52,568 bases of DNA, from the NCBI GenBank assembly GCA_000333815.1, contig CAPI01000091.1:1-52568 (forward strand), written 5' to 3'. Position numbers and translations under genes: made by a program. The notes under the pieces were generated by a model. It was given only the letters and a program-made list of their open reading frames with translations, searched no databases and was not told the DNA's origin. Every line of letters starts with the position of its first letter. Position 1 is the stretch's first letter. This stretch comes from [Collinsella] massiliensis (GTDB taxonomy: Bacteria > Actinomycetota > Coriobacteriia > Coriobacteriales > Coriobacteriaceae). Shown here one piece after another: positions 16,297 to 24,827 of the stretch.

Positions 16297-17064
16297 ATGA
16301 TCCTCCCCGATTCCAAGATCGAGATCGCGCGTCGCGGCAACAAGGTCGTCTACGACCTGGGCGACAAGATCGCCAAGGTCTTCAACGAGACCAAGCCGGT
16401 CTCCGACGTGTTCAATGAGGCGCTCAACCTGGCGCGCGTCAACGAGTGCGGCATCCGCAGCCCGCGCGCGCTCGAGGTCGCCCAGGTCGAGGGCGACGAG
16501 ACGGGCTGGGCGCTCATCACGAGCAAGGTGCCCGGCGTGACGCTCGCCGAGAAGATCGAGGCCGAGCCCCAGCGCTTCGGCGAGTACCTCGAGCAGTTCG
16601 TCGACCTGCAGATCGAGATCCACGGCTACTCCTCGCCCCTGCTGAACCTTCAGGGGCCGAAGTACGCGCGCATGATCAACGGCCTCGAGGCCATCAACGC
16701 CACGACCCGCTACAACCTGCTCGAGCGCCTCGACGGCCTCAAGAAGGGCGCGAGCGTGTGCCATGGCGACTTCAACCCCACGAACGTCATCGTGAGCGAG
16801 GACGGCACGCTCTCCGTCTGCGACTGGGCGCACGCCACCCAGGGTGCTCCCGAGGCCGACGTCGCCATGACCTACCTGCTCTTCTCGCTCACGAGCAAGG
16901 AGCAGGCCGAGGCCTACCTCGACGTGTACTGCGAGCGCGCCGACATGCCCAAGCAGATCGTGCGCCAGTGGCTCCCCGTCATCGCCGCCTCCGAGCTCGC
17001 GCGCGGCCGCAAGGTCGATGAGGAGTTCCTCATGAGCTGGATCGACGTCTTCGACTACCAGTAA
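16297..17064 (+). CDS. APH-fold (aminoglycoside/choline kinase-like) phosphotransferase
   Basis: A 255-residue small-molecule kinase fold. The N-lobe is truncated relative to choline kinases (KIEIARRGNKVVYDLGDKIAKVF). The catalytic loop is VCHGDFNPTNVIV (Brenner motif HGDxxxxN) and the metal-binding segment is LSVCDWAHATQG, with Asp in the DFG-like position. The substrate is unknown, and sugars, amino-alcohols or aminoglycosides are all possible. Start choice is uncertain: the ATG at 16297 has AAAGGA ten bases upstream, while the ATG at 16258 has GAGGGG four bases upstream and would add 13 residues. Downstream of adhE and closed by a strong terminator. Confidence 0.8.
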   Translation: MILPDSKIEIARRGNKVVYDLGDKIAKVFNETKPVSDVFNEALNLARVNECGIRSPRALEVAQVEGDETGWALITSKVPGVTLAEKIEAEPQRFGEYLEQFVDLQIEIHGYSSPLLNLQGPKYARMINGLEAINATTRYNLLERLDGLKKGASVCHGDFNPTNVIVSEDGTLSVCDWAHATQGAPEADVAMTYLLFSLTSKEQAEAYLDVYCERADMPKQIVRQWLPVIAASELARGRKVDEEFLMSWIDVFDYQ

Positions 17065-17091
17065 GACGGGCTCTGAACGCACTTTAGCATG

Positions 17092-17132
17092 GAGCCCCTC
17101 GGCCTGTTCCCCTGCATCAGGCCGAGGGGCTC
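17092..17132 (+). terminator. Strong hairpin terminator
   Basis: A perfect 15-bp stem (17092-17106 with 17118-17132) has an 11-base loop and is followed by TTGCT. It closes the APH-fold gene. It lies ten bases from a 107-bp inverted-repeat element, so several hairpins are stacked between convergent genes. Confidence 0.8.
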
Positions 17133-17141
17133 TTGCTATAG

Positions 17142-17248
17142 ATGTAAATTTACCCCAGGGGTTATTTTACGTTCGCGGTGTAGGGTGTGCAGCAAAACGC
17201 GAGCAGTCCTTTCGCGAACGTAAAATAACCCCTGGGGTAAATTTACAT
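17142..17248. repeat. 107-bp element with perfect 36-bp inverted arms
   Basis: Bases 17142-17177 are the exact reverse complement of 17213-17248, with a 35-base centre (17178-17212). Each arm is itself partly palindromic round CCCCAGGGG, with GTAAA/TTTAC ends. A diverged copy begins at 52500 and shares the arm and the central words GGACTGC and GTTTT followed by CTG. The right arm carries the stop codon (17243-17245) and last Met codon of the neighbouring minus-strand gene. It encodes nothing. It is either a MITE-like mobile repeat or a structured RNA/terminator element. Confidence 0.85.
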
Positions 17249-17941
17249 TCCGAAGAGCCAGCAGACGAGGGTGCCGGCGTGGCAGGTGATGCGCGCGGGA
17301 TCGGCCTCGATGACGTTCGAGATGCCCAGGTCGGAAAGGAGCGGCACCCGCGCATGGTCGAGCTCCCAGCGCATGCCGCGCTCCGACACCTCGACCCCTT
17401 CCGCGCCGAGCGGCACGAAGGAGAAGCGAACACCGCGCGCACCCGCGATCTCCCACGCCATGCCCCCGCGCAGCACGCGTCCCTCAAATGCGTCCTCGAT
17501 CCATTCGACGCCATGGGGCCACGTCGCGAGCCGCCCGAGCACGGCGAGCGCATGGTCGGGCTTTCCGCCCGCAAGGCAGGTTGCGCGCACGGGCGCCCCG
17601 GGGTAGCGGGCAGCAACCTCCGCGAGCGCGAGGCCTAGGTCCGTATCGTCCTTATGCGGGTTGTAACGCACGACATCGAACGCGGCGGCATCCCCCTGCA
17701 GCTTCACGTGCTCAGCCGTGCGCACGCGCGCCGCACCCTCCGGACTCACCGAGTCGGCATCCCCGCAGAAGAGGTCGCAGGCCATCCCTGCCGCGATGAG
17801 GGCGTCGAGCCCGCGGTCGACCGCGACGATCGCCTGGCAGCCCCGCGCCGCGCGCCTGAGCGTCTCGGCCGATGCCCGCACGGGCGAGCCGCCCACCACG
17901 AGCACGGGCGCGGCGCGCCGCCCTCGGGCATTACGCGCCAT
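17243..17941 (-). CDS. Thiamine pyrophosphokinase (ThiN type)
   Basis: Transfers pyrophosphate from ATP to thiamine. The 232-residue product shows the catalytic-fold motifs of the family in order: VDRGLDALIAAGMACDLFCGDADS (the GDxDS motif), KDDTDLGLAL, and LAGGKPDHALAVL (the GGxxDH motif). A C-terminal thiamine-binding beta domain follows. The chosen ATG (17941) overlaps the upstream HAD gene by 11 bases and has GAGGTG upstream. An in-frame start at 17971 is possible. The last codon and stop lie inside the 107-bp repeat, so insertion of the element may have replaced the original 3' end. Confidence 0.85.
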   Translation of the reverse strand: MARNARGRRAAPVLVVGGSPVRASAETLRRAARGCQAIVAVDRGLDALIAAGMACDLFCGDADSVSPEGAARVRTAEHVKLQGDAAAFDVVRYNPHKDDTDLGLALAEVAARYPGAPVRATCLAGGKPDHALAVLGRLATWPHGVEWIEDAFEGRVLRGGMAWEIAGARGVRFSFVPLGAEGVEVSERGMRWELDHARVPLLSDLGISNVIEADPARITCHAGTLVCWLFGM

Positions 17942-18632
17942 GGCTCGCACCCACCTCGTCCCAGAACGCATCCCCCAGCTCGGTGAACTCGTCCACCGCG
18001 ATGTCGGCGAGCGCGAACACCTCCTCGCGCGTGCCGCGCCCGTGCGGGTCGAAGATGCCGACCGTCCGGTACCCGGCGCCGCCCGCGCTCCTCAAGCCGA
18101 ACGGCGCGTCCTCGAACACCCGCACCTCGCCGCGGGCGGGCACCTCGATGCCCTCGTGCGCGCATAGGCGGCTGAGGGCCAGATCGTACACGTCGGGGAA
18201 ATCCTTCGAGCGGCCGGCCATCTCCGTCGTCACGATGACGGGGAAGAACCCCTCGAGGCCGTTCGCGGCGAGCCCGGCGCGAACGAGGTGCTCCGGCGTG
18301 GAGGTGGCGATGGCGCACGGGATGCCCGCCGCCTGCGCCCGGGCGAGGAAGGCCGGCACGCCCGCGCGGGCGGGCACCACGGTGCGGTAGGCCTGCAGCA
18401 GCATCTCGTCCAGGCGCGCGTACACATCCGCGCCGGACGCGCCCACCCCCCACGTCTCGTGGTAGGCGATGCACTCCTCCTCCACCGACAGCGACTCGAA
18501 CCGCGCAAAATCCTCGGCCGTCGTCTCGACGCCGTAGCTCGCGAGCAACTTGGGCTGGATGTCGAGCCACATGCCCATCGAGTCGATGAGCGTTCCGTCG
18601 CAGTCGAAGATGAAAATGGGGGAAGCGGGCAT
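17931..18632 (-). CDS. HAD-superfamily hydrolase (phosphatase/phosphoglucomutase-like)
   Basis: A 233-residue HAD subfamily IA protein. Motif I is FIFDCDGTLIDS near residue 6, a helical cap follows, motif II is IATSTPEHL, the motif III Lys is in GRSKDFPDVY, and motif IV is VFEDAPFGLRSA. The fold is that of beta-phosphoglucomutase and sugar- or nucleoside-monophosphate phosphatases. The substrate cannot be read from sequence, though a sugar phosphate would suit the glycogen genes next door. GAAAGGAA precedes the ATG at 18632. It forms an operon with the thiamine pyrophosphokinase, overlapping by 11 bases. Confidence 0.87.
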   Translation of the reverse strand: MPASPIFIFDCDGTLIDSMGMWLDIQPKLLASYGVETTAEDFARFESLSVEEECIAYHETWGVGASGADVYARLDEMLLQAYRTVVPARAGVPAFLARAQAAGIPCAIATSTPEHLVRAGLAANGLEGFFPVIVTTEMAGRSKDFPDVYDLALSRLCAHEGIEVPARGEVRVFEDAPFGLRSAGGAGYRTVGIFDPHGRGTREEVFALADIAVDEFTELGDAFWDEVGASHGA

Positions 18633-18701
18633 GCTGGTTCCTTTCGCGTCGCGATCTTTCAGCATGGTAGCAGAGACGGCGCGTGCCGGCGGCGGCCCGA
18701 T

Positions 18702-18774
18702 GAGTCAATTGAACCCGTCCCCATTGACTCGGTGAGTCAATTGAACCCGTCCCCAATGACTCCCCAATGGCTCC
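18702..18774. repeat. Dispersed GTCCCC repeat, tandem copies
   Basis: GAGTCAATTGAACCCGTCCC occurs at 18702 and again at 18734, a period of 32 bases. TTGACTC-GGT-GAGTCAA forms a hairpin between the copies (18724-18740). The array ends with TCCCCAATGGCTCC (18761-18774). All these words are also present at 3-74. Confidence 0.85.
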
Positions 18775-18865
18775 GTACCGCGACGGGGCGGCTTTGTCAA
18801 GCTCGTTCGTCCACGAACCAATACCTACCGTCCCTCGCCTCGTTGCGCCCTTGCCGCATCCCCGG

Positions 18866-18874
18866 TGGTATCCT
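18866..18874 (+). promoter_or_regulatory. Candidate glgB promoter
   Basis: TGGTATCCT fits a TGN-extended -10. TTGCGC and TTGCCG lie upstream but at non-standard spacing (20 and 12 bases). It would give a leader of about 125 bases before glgB. Confidence 0.35.
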
Positions 18875-19004
18875 TAACGTGTCCAGGTTCCACCCGCGCT
18901 CCGCCCGTGGAACGCGACCGATCGTGCTACCCGAGACGCAGCGGAACCCGCGACACAGGCTATGGGACGGCAGCCGTGAGCTGCCCGGACGATTGGAAGC
19001 GCAC

Positions 19005-21107
19005 GTGGATACCAACATCACCGCAAGCGCGGAGCCCAAGGCGGGCACGTCATCTCCCGATGCTCAGGCACCCTGCCTCATCATCACCGATAACGACCGG
19101 TACCTCTTCGCCACCGGCACCTGGAACAGGAGCTGGGAGAAGCTCGGCGGCCACCCCGACGTCCAGGACGGCGTCGCGGGCTGGCACTTCGCCGTCTGGG
19201 CGCCCGATGTGCGCAGCGTCCACGTCGTCGGCCCCTTCAACGGCTGGGACGCGAAGGCCAACCCGCTCGCCCCGCTCGCCACGAGCGGCATCTGGCAGGG
19301 CTTCGTACCCGGCCTCGCCGAGGGCGAGCTCTATAAGTACGTCATCGAGACGCACGACGGACGGCTCCTCTACAAGGCCGACCCGTATGGCTTCTTCGCT
19401 GAGGAGCAGCCCGGCACCGCCTCGCGGCTCCAGGACCTCTCCGGCTACGCATGGGGCGATGAGGCCTGGCTCGAGGAGCGGCGCACCCACGACCACATGA
19501 CGCAGCCGCTCAACATCTACGAGGTGCACCTGGGCAGCTGGAAGCGCCACGGCAACGAGCCGCAGGGCGAGCCCGGCCCGGACGGCACCTACCCCGGCCC
19601 CGGCGACCCCTTCCCCGCCCAGCGCGGCACGTTCTACACCTACGACGACCTCTCGGTGGAGCTCGTCGACTACGTTCGCGACATGGGCTACACGCACATC
19701 GAGGTCATGCCCGTCATGGAGCACCCCTTCGACGGCTCGTGGGGCTACCAGGGCACCGGCTACTACGCGGCCACCGCGCGCTACGGCACGCCCAAGCAGT
19801 TCATGCACTTCGTCGACGCCTGCCACCAGGCCGGCATCGGCGTCATCCTCGACTGGGTGCCGGGCGGCTTCTGCGCCAATGACGAGGGGCTCGCGAACTT
19901 CAACGGCCAGATGCTCTTCGAGCGCGAGGTGCACCCCAACTGGGGCACCCACAAGTTCGATTTCGGCCGCGGCGAGGTGCGCAGCTTCCTCGTGTCCAAC
20001 GCGCTCTTCTGGCTCGAGGTCTTCCATGCCGACGGCCTGCGCATGGACGGCGTCTCGAGCATGCTCTACCTGAACTTCGGCGTGGACGACCCGCGCCTCA
20101 AGAAGTTCAACAAGTACGGCGACGAAGGCGACCTCGACGCCATCAGCTTCATCCAGCAGGTGAACACCACCGTGGGCCGCGAGTTCCCCGACGTCATGAT
20201 GATCGCGGAGGAATCGACCGCCTGGCCGGGCGTGACCCTGCCGCCGGAGGAGAACAACGGCCTGGGCTTCCACTACAAGTGGGACATGGGCTGGATGAAC
20301 GACACGCTGCACTACATGCAGACCGACTTCCCCTGGCGCCCGGGCAACCACGGCATGCTCACGTTCACGTTCCACTACGCCTTCAGCGAGAACTTCATCA
20401 TGCCGCTCTCCCACGACGAGGTGGTGAACGGCAAGCGCTCGCTTTTGGGTCGCATGCCCGGCGATTGGTGGCGCCAGTTCGCGGGCCTGCGCACCCTCGC
20501 CTTCTACCAGGCCGCGCACCCCGGCGCGCAGCTGAACTTCATGGGCAACGAGATCGCCCAGGGCATCGAGTGGCGCTACTACGAGTCGATCGAGTGGTTC
20601 CTCACCGAGCGCTACGCCGTGAACGCGCGGCACCAGCAGTTCATCCGCGCCCTCAACCACCTCTACCGCGACGAGCCCGCCTTCTGGCAGCACGCCTACA
20701 CTCCGGACGGCCTCACCTGGCTCGACGCCGACGACGCCCAGCAGTCTATCATCTCCTTCGTGCGCCACGACGACGACCCGGCCGACGACCTCGTAATCGT
20801 CATCAACTTCAACCCCGCCTCCTACGAGCGCTTCAACGTGGGCGTCCCCACCGAGGGCGAGTGGAAGGTCATCTTCAACACCGACGAGCCCGAGTATGGC
20901 GGCAGCGGCTTCACGGACAACGCGAGCTACATGAGCGCGCCCTACCCGTGGAACGGCTGCGGAGACCAGCTGACCATCGCCCTGCCCGGCCTCGCCGGAC
21001 TCGTGCTCAAGCGCGTGGGCAGAAGCACCTTCGTGCCGCCGAAGCCCAGGCGCCGCCGCAGCAAGCACAAGCTCGCCCCCATCACCGACCCCACCGAGCA
21101 ACCGTAG
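19005..21107 (+). CDS. glgB: 1,4-alpha-glucan branching enzyme GlgB
   Basis: Cuts alpha-1,4 chains and rejoins them as alpha-1,6 branches in glycogen. The 700 residues comprise a CBM48 N-domain (WHFAVWAPDVRSVHVVGPFNGWD at about 50-75), a GH13 barrel and a C-terminal beta domain. Catalytic residues are visible: nucleophile Asp in LRMDGVSSMLY (about 348), Glu in MIAEESTAWPG (about 402), and the third Asp in LSHDEVVNGK. The short basic tail (PKPRRRRSKHK) is unusual. I chose the GTG at 19005 (VDTNITASAEPK) because homology begins soon after and no better in-frame start was seen; SD support is weak (GGAAG). First gene of the glycogen cluster, 51 bases before glgP. Confidence 0.93.
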   Translation: MDTNITASAEPKAGTSSPDAQAPCLIITDNDRYLFATGTWNRSWEKLGGHPDVQDGVAGWHFAVWAPDVRSVHVVGPFNGWDAKANPLAPLATSGIWQGFVPGLAEGELYKYVIETHDGRLLYKADPYGFFAEEQPGTASRLQDLSGYAWGDEAWLEERRTHDHMTQPLNIYEVHLGSWKRHGNEPQGEPGPDGTYPGPGDPFPAQRGTFYTYDDLSVELVDYVRDMGYTHIEVMPVMEHPFDGSWGYQGTGYYAATARYGTPKQFMHFVDACHQAGIGVILDWVPGGFCANDEGLANFNGQMLFEREVHPNWGTHKFDFGRGEVRSFLVSNALFWLEVFHADGLRMDGVSSMLYLNFGVDDPRLKKFNKYGDEGDLDAISFIQQVNTTVGREFPDVMMIAEESTAWPGVTLPPEENNGLGFHYKWDMGWMNDTLHYMQTDFPWRPGNHGMLTFTFHYAFSENFIMPLSHDEVVNGKRSLLGRMPGDWWRQFAGLRTLAFYQAAHPGAQLNFMGNEIAQGIEWRYYESIEWFLTERYAVNARHQQFIRALNHLYRDEPAFWQHAYTPDGLTWLDADDAQQSIISFVRHDDDPADDLVIVINFNPASYERFNVGVPTEGEWKVIFNTDEPEYGGSGFTDNASYMSAPYPWNGCGDQLTIALPGLAGLVLKRVGRSTFVPPKPRRRRSKHKLAPITDPTEQP

Positions 21108-21158
21108 GCTCCCTACGTGCCCGCCCAAGATACGATCATCCAAAGAAGAAAGGACGTC

Positions 21159-23585
21159 ATGAACAGGATCTTTGAAAGCAAGGAGGAGTTCAAGGAGCTC
21201 TACCTATCGTCGGTCACGTCGCTGTCGGGCAAGCCCTTCGAGATGACGAGCGACTTCGACCGCTTCCAGGCGCTCGTGAAGCTCGTGGCGAGCAAGGCGC
21301 GCTCCGTCCAGACCGAGACCGAGAAGCGCGTGCACGACACCGGCCAGAAGCGCGTGTACTACTTCTCCATCGAGTTCCTCATCGGCCGCCTGCTCGATAA
21401 CTACCTCATCAACTTCGGCGTGCGCGACCTCGTGGCCGAGGCGCTCGAGGAGATGGGCTCCAACCTCGAGGCGCTCGAGGAGTACGAGCCCGACCCCGCG
21501 CTCGGCAACGGCGGCCTCGGACGCCTCGCCGCCTGCTTCCTCGACTCCATGGCCCACGAGGGCATCGCCGGCTACGGCAACGGCATGCGCTACCGCTACG
21601 GCCTCTTCAAGCAGGAAATCGTGAACGGCGCGCAGCACGAGACCACCGACGACTGGCTCGTCCACGGCTACCCGTGGGAGGTCCGCCGCCAGGACAAGGC
21701 CGTGCGGATCGGCTTCGGCGGCCACGTGGTGGGCACCGAGGAGAACGGCCGCATGCGCTACCACACCGAGGGCACCGACGACGTGCTCGCCGTCCCCTAT
21801 GACATCCCGGTCGTTGGCTACGGCGGCAACACCGTCAACAAGCTACGCGTGTGGAGCGCCGAGCCGGTCGAGGAGGAGTTCGACCTCGACGCCTTCAACG
21901 CGGGCGACTACGCCAAGGCCCAGGCGCACCGCGCCGAGGCGGAGGCCATCAGCGCCATCCTCTACCCCAACGACGCGGGCGAGCACGGGCGGCTCCTCCG
22001 CCTGAAGCAGGAGTACCTCTTCGTGGCCGCGGGCATCAACAGCGTGCTCGACACGTTCCGCAAGGAGCACGGCTCGGACTGGAAGCTCCTGCCCCAGTAC
22101 GTCGCCATCCACACGAACGACACCCACCCCGCCATGTGCGGCCCCGAGCTCATGCGCGTGCTCGTGGACGAGGAGAACCTCGAGTGGGACGAGGCGTGGG
22201 ACATCACCACGAAGACCATCTCCTACACCAACCACACGATCCTTCCCGAGGCGCTCGAGAAGTGGCCCATCTCCACGTTCTCGAAGCTCCTGCCGCGCGT
22301 GTACCAGATCATCGACGAGATCAGCCGCCGCTACAACGCCGCCTTCGACCGCAGCCAGGACGGCTGGCAGGACCGTCTGCGCCAGACGGCGATCCTGTGG
22401 GACGGCGAGGTGCGCATGGCGAACCTCTCGGTGATCTGCAGCCATTCGGTGAACGGCGTGGCCAAGCTCCACACCGACATCCTCGAGCGCGAGACGCTCA
22501 AGGACTTCTACGCCCTCACCCCGCAGAAGTTCAACAACAAGACGAACGGCATCTCGCCCCGCCGCTTCCTCGCCGAGGCGAACCCCTCCTACGCGAAGCT
22601 CATCACCGAGGCGATCGGCACGGGCTGGCTCGACGACGCCGCCGAGCTCTCGAAGCTCGAGGCCTTCGAGGGCGACCCGGCCTTCCTCGAGCGCGTGAGC
22701 GCCTCGAAGCACGAGAACAAGGTGCGCCTCGCCAACTACGTGCAGCGCGAGTGCGGCCTTGCCATCGACCCGAACTCGATCTTCGACGTGCAGGTCAAGC
22801 GCTTCCACGCCTATAAGCGCCAGCTGCTCAACATCTTCAAGGTGATGGACATCTACAACCGCCGCATCGCCGACCCGAACTTCCGCGTGGCGCCCACGAC
22901 GTTCATCTTCTCGGGCAAGGCCGCCTCGAGCTACACCTTCGCCAAGGAGACGATCCGCCTCATCAACTCGGTCGCGGACGTGGTGAATAACGACCCGCGC
23001 GTGAACGAGGTCATGAAGGTCTGCTTCATCCCCAACTTCCGCGTCTCGAACGCCCAGCTCATCTACCCCGCCGCCGAGATCTCGGAGCAGATCTCCACGG
23101 CCGGCATGGAGGCCTCGGGCACCTCGAACATGAAGCTCATGATGAACGGCGCCATCACGCTCGGCACCATGGACGGCGCGAACATCGAGATCGTGAACCT
23201 CGCCGGCGCGGAGAACGAGAAGATCTTCGGCCTCACCGCCCCCGAGGTCGACGAGCTGCGCGCGAGCGGCATGCACTTCGCCTGGGACATGTACAACGCC
23301 GACCCGGACCGCCTGGGCCGCGTGATCGACGAGCTCACCGACGACACGTTCGCCGCCCTCTCCGGCAACTTCGAGAGCATCTTCAACGAGCTCATGAACG
23401 GCAACGACCATGACCTCGTCATGAAGGACTTCGCTTCCTACGTCCAGGCTTGGGAGGAGCTCACGCAGGGCTACTCCGACCATATGGACTGGAACCGCAG
23501 GGCGCTTCATAACACCGCGTGCTCGGGTTGGTTCTCGAGCGACCGCACCATCCGCGAGTACCGCGACGAGATCTGGGGAGCGTGA
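21159..23585 (+). CDS. glgP: Glycogen/maltodextrin phosphorylase
   Basis: Releases glucose-1-phosphate from glycogen or maltodextrin ends with inorganic phosphate. The 808-residue product has the usual length. It shows PDPALGNGGLGRLAACFLDS (substrate site), VQVKRFHAYKRQLLN, and the pyridoxal-phosphate motif EASGTSNMKLMMNG with Lys about 659. No mammalian-type phosphorylation or AMP site is evident. GAAAGGA precedes the ATG. It is co-directional with glgB and glgC, so synthesis and breakdown of glycogen are encoded together. Confidence 0.96.
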   Translation: MNRIFESKEEFKELYLSSVTSLSGKPFEMTSDFDRFQALVKLVASKARSVQTETEKRVHDTGQKRVYYFSIEFLIGRLLDNYLINFGVRDLVAEALEEMGSNLEALEEYEPDPALGNGGLGRLAACFLDSMAHEGIAGYGNGMRYRYGLFKQEIVNGAQHETTDDWLVHGYPWEVRRQDKAVRIGFGGHVVGTEENGRMRYHTEGTDDVLAVPYDIPVVGYGGNTVNKLRVWSAEPVEEEFDLDAFNAGDYAKAQAHRAEAEAISAILYPNDAGEHGRLLRLKQEYLFVAAGINSVLDTFRKEHGSDWKLLPQYVAIHTNDTHPAMCGPELMRVLVDEENLEWDEAWDITTKTISYTNHTILPEALEKWPISTFSKLLPRVYQIIDEISRRYNAAFDRSQDGWQDRLRQTAILWDGEVRMANLSVICSHSVNGVAKLHTDILERETLKDFYALTPQKFNNKTNGISPRRFLAEANPSYAKLITEAIGTGWLDDAAELSKLEAFEGDPAFLERVSASKHENKVRLANYVQRECGLAIDPNSIFDVQVKRFHAYKRQLLNIFKVMDIYNRRIADPNFRVAPTTFIFSGKAASSYTFAKETIRLINSVADVVNNDPRVNEVMKVCFIPNFRVSNAQLIYPAAEISEQISTAGMEASGTSNMKLMMNGAITLGTMDGANIEIVNLAGAENEKIFGLTAPEVDELRASGMHFAWDMYNADPDRLGRVIDELTDDTFAALSGNFESIFNELMNGNDHDLVMKDFASYVQAWEELTQGYSDHMDWNRRALHNTACSGWFSSDRTIREYRDEIWGA

Positions 23586-23677
23586 TGTAAGGACAGGCCA
23601 CGACGACGCAAGGACACCCCGGGGCGGCATCCCCGGGCTAGAAGGGAAATCTGCACGGATTCTGAAGGGAACACACG

Positions 23678-24823
23678 ATGAGCAAGAAGGAATGCATCGC
23701 CATGCTCCTCGCCGGTGGGCAGGGAAGCAGGCTCGGCGCGCTCACGTCGAAGATCGCGAAGCCCGCGGTCTCGTTCGGGGGGAAGTACCGCATCATCGAC
23801 TTCACGCTGTCGAATTGCGCGAACTCCGGCATCGACACGGTGGGCGTCCTCACCCAGTACCGCCCCTACCAGCTGCACGCCTACCTGGGCTCGGGCAGCG
23901 CCTGGGACCTGGACGAGAAGGGCGCGGGCGTCTCGATCCTGCCGCCGTACGCCACCCAGGAGGGCGGCGCATGGTACGCCGGCACCGCCGACGCGGTGAC
24001 GCAGAACCTCGATTACATCAAGTCGCACGACCCGGAGTACGTGCTCATCCTCTCCGGTGACGCGCTCTACCGCATGGACTACCGCGCCATGCTCGATTCG
24101 CACATCGCCAACGGCGCCGACCTCACCATCGCGGTCATGCCCGTGCCGTGGGAGGAGGCGAGCCGCTTCGGCATCCTCACCGCCGACTCCGATGGCCGCA
24201 TCACGCGCTTCGACGAGAAGCCCGAGAAGCCCGAGTCCAACCTCGCCTCGATGGGCATCTACATCTTCACCGCCGACTTCCTCATCAAGACGCTCGAGGA
24301 CGACGCCGTGAACCAGCGCTCGAGCCACGACTTCGGCGGCGACATCATCCCCGGCGCCCTCGCCGACGGCAAGCGCCTCTTCGTCCACGAGTTCCACGGC
24401 TTCTGGCGCGACGTGGGCACCATCGCGAGCTACCACGAGACCTCGATGGACCTGCTCGGGCAGAACCCGGCCTTCGACCTGTTCGACAAGACCGTGCCCG
24501 TCATGTCGAACGACCTCACGCGCCCGCCGCACTACATCGGCCCGGACGGTCGCGTGGACGACTGCCTCATCTCGAACGGCTGCCGCATCCTGGGCACCGT
24601 GCGCCACTCCATCATCTCCACGGACGCCGTCGTGGGCGAGCGCGCCGTGGTGGAGGACTCCGTGCTGCTGCCCGGCGCCGTGGTGAAGAGCGGCGCGTAC
24701 GTGAGCCGCGCCATCCTGGGCGAGAACGCCGTCGTGGAGGAGGGCGTGAAGCTCGGCTCCGTCGACACCACGAAGGATACGGCCGTCGTTGGAAACGACG
24801 TCGTTATCGGGAAGGGGGAATGA
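23678..24823 (+). CDS. glgC: ADP-glucose pyrophosphorylase catalytic subunit GlgC
   Basis: Makes ADP-glucose from ATP and glucose-1-phosphate, the committed step of glycogen synthesis. The 381 residues contain the catalytic N-terminal motif [20 protein letters not shown], the [10 protein letters not shown] metal-binding Asp, and FDEKP for sugar phosphate binding. A C-terminal left-handed beta-helix of hexapeptide repeats follows ([19 protein letters not shown]). GAAGGGA precedes the ATG. It is followed after only four bases by glgD, implying a GlgC-GlgD complex. Confidence 0.96.
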   Translation: MSKKECIAMLLAGGQGSRLGALTSKIAKPAVSFGGKYRIIDFTLSNCANSGIDTVGVLTQYRPYQLHAYLGSGSAWDLDEKGAGVSILPPYATQEGGAWYAGTADAVTQNLDYIKSHDPEYVLILSGDALYRMDYRAMLDSHIANGADLTIAVMPVPWEEASRFGILTADSDGRITRFDEKPEKPESNLASMGIYIFTADFLIKTLEDDAVNQRSSHDFGGDIIPGALADGKRLFVHEFHGFWRDVGTIASYHETSMDLLGQNPAFDLFDKTVPVMSNDLTRPPHYIGPDGRVDDCLISNGCRILGTVRHSIISTDAVVGERAVVEDSVLLPGAVVKSGAYVSRAILGENAVVEEGVKLGSVDTTKDTAVVGNDVVIGKGE

Positions 24824-24827
24824 ACCG

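Larger units (their letters stand above)
18633..19004. other. HAD-glgB divergent intergenic region
   Basis: 372 bases without a gene. It holds the GTCCCC repeat cluster (18702-18774) and a candidate glgB promoter (18866-18874). The remaining sequence up to the GTG start shows nothing recognisable. Confidence 0.6.

Noticed and set aside
13453-17082. A 1209-residue open frame antisense to adhE and the APH-fold gene
   Set aside because: It mirrors strongly biased high-GC codons, has no family resemblance, and its residues (H, L, V, G, D, E, R) are the usual antisense shadow. adhE on the other strand is unmistakable.
17243-18632. Thiamine (TPP) riboswitch near the thiamine pyrophosphokinase
   Set aside because: No CUGAGA-type or ACCUGA core is visible upstream of the HAD-kinase operon.
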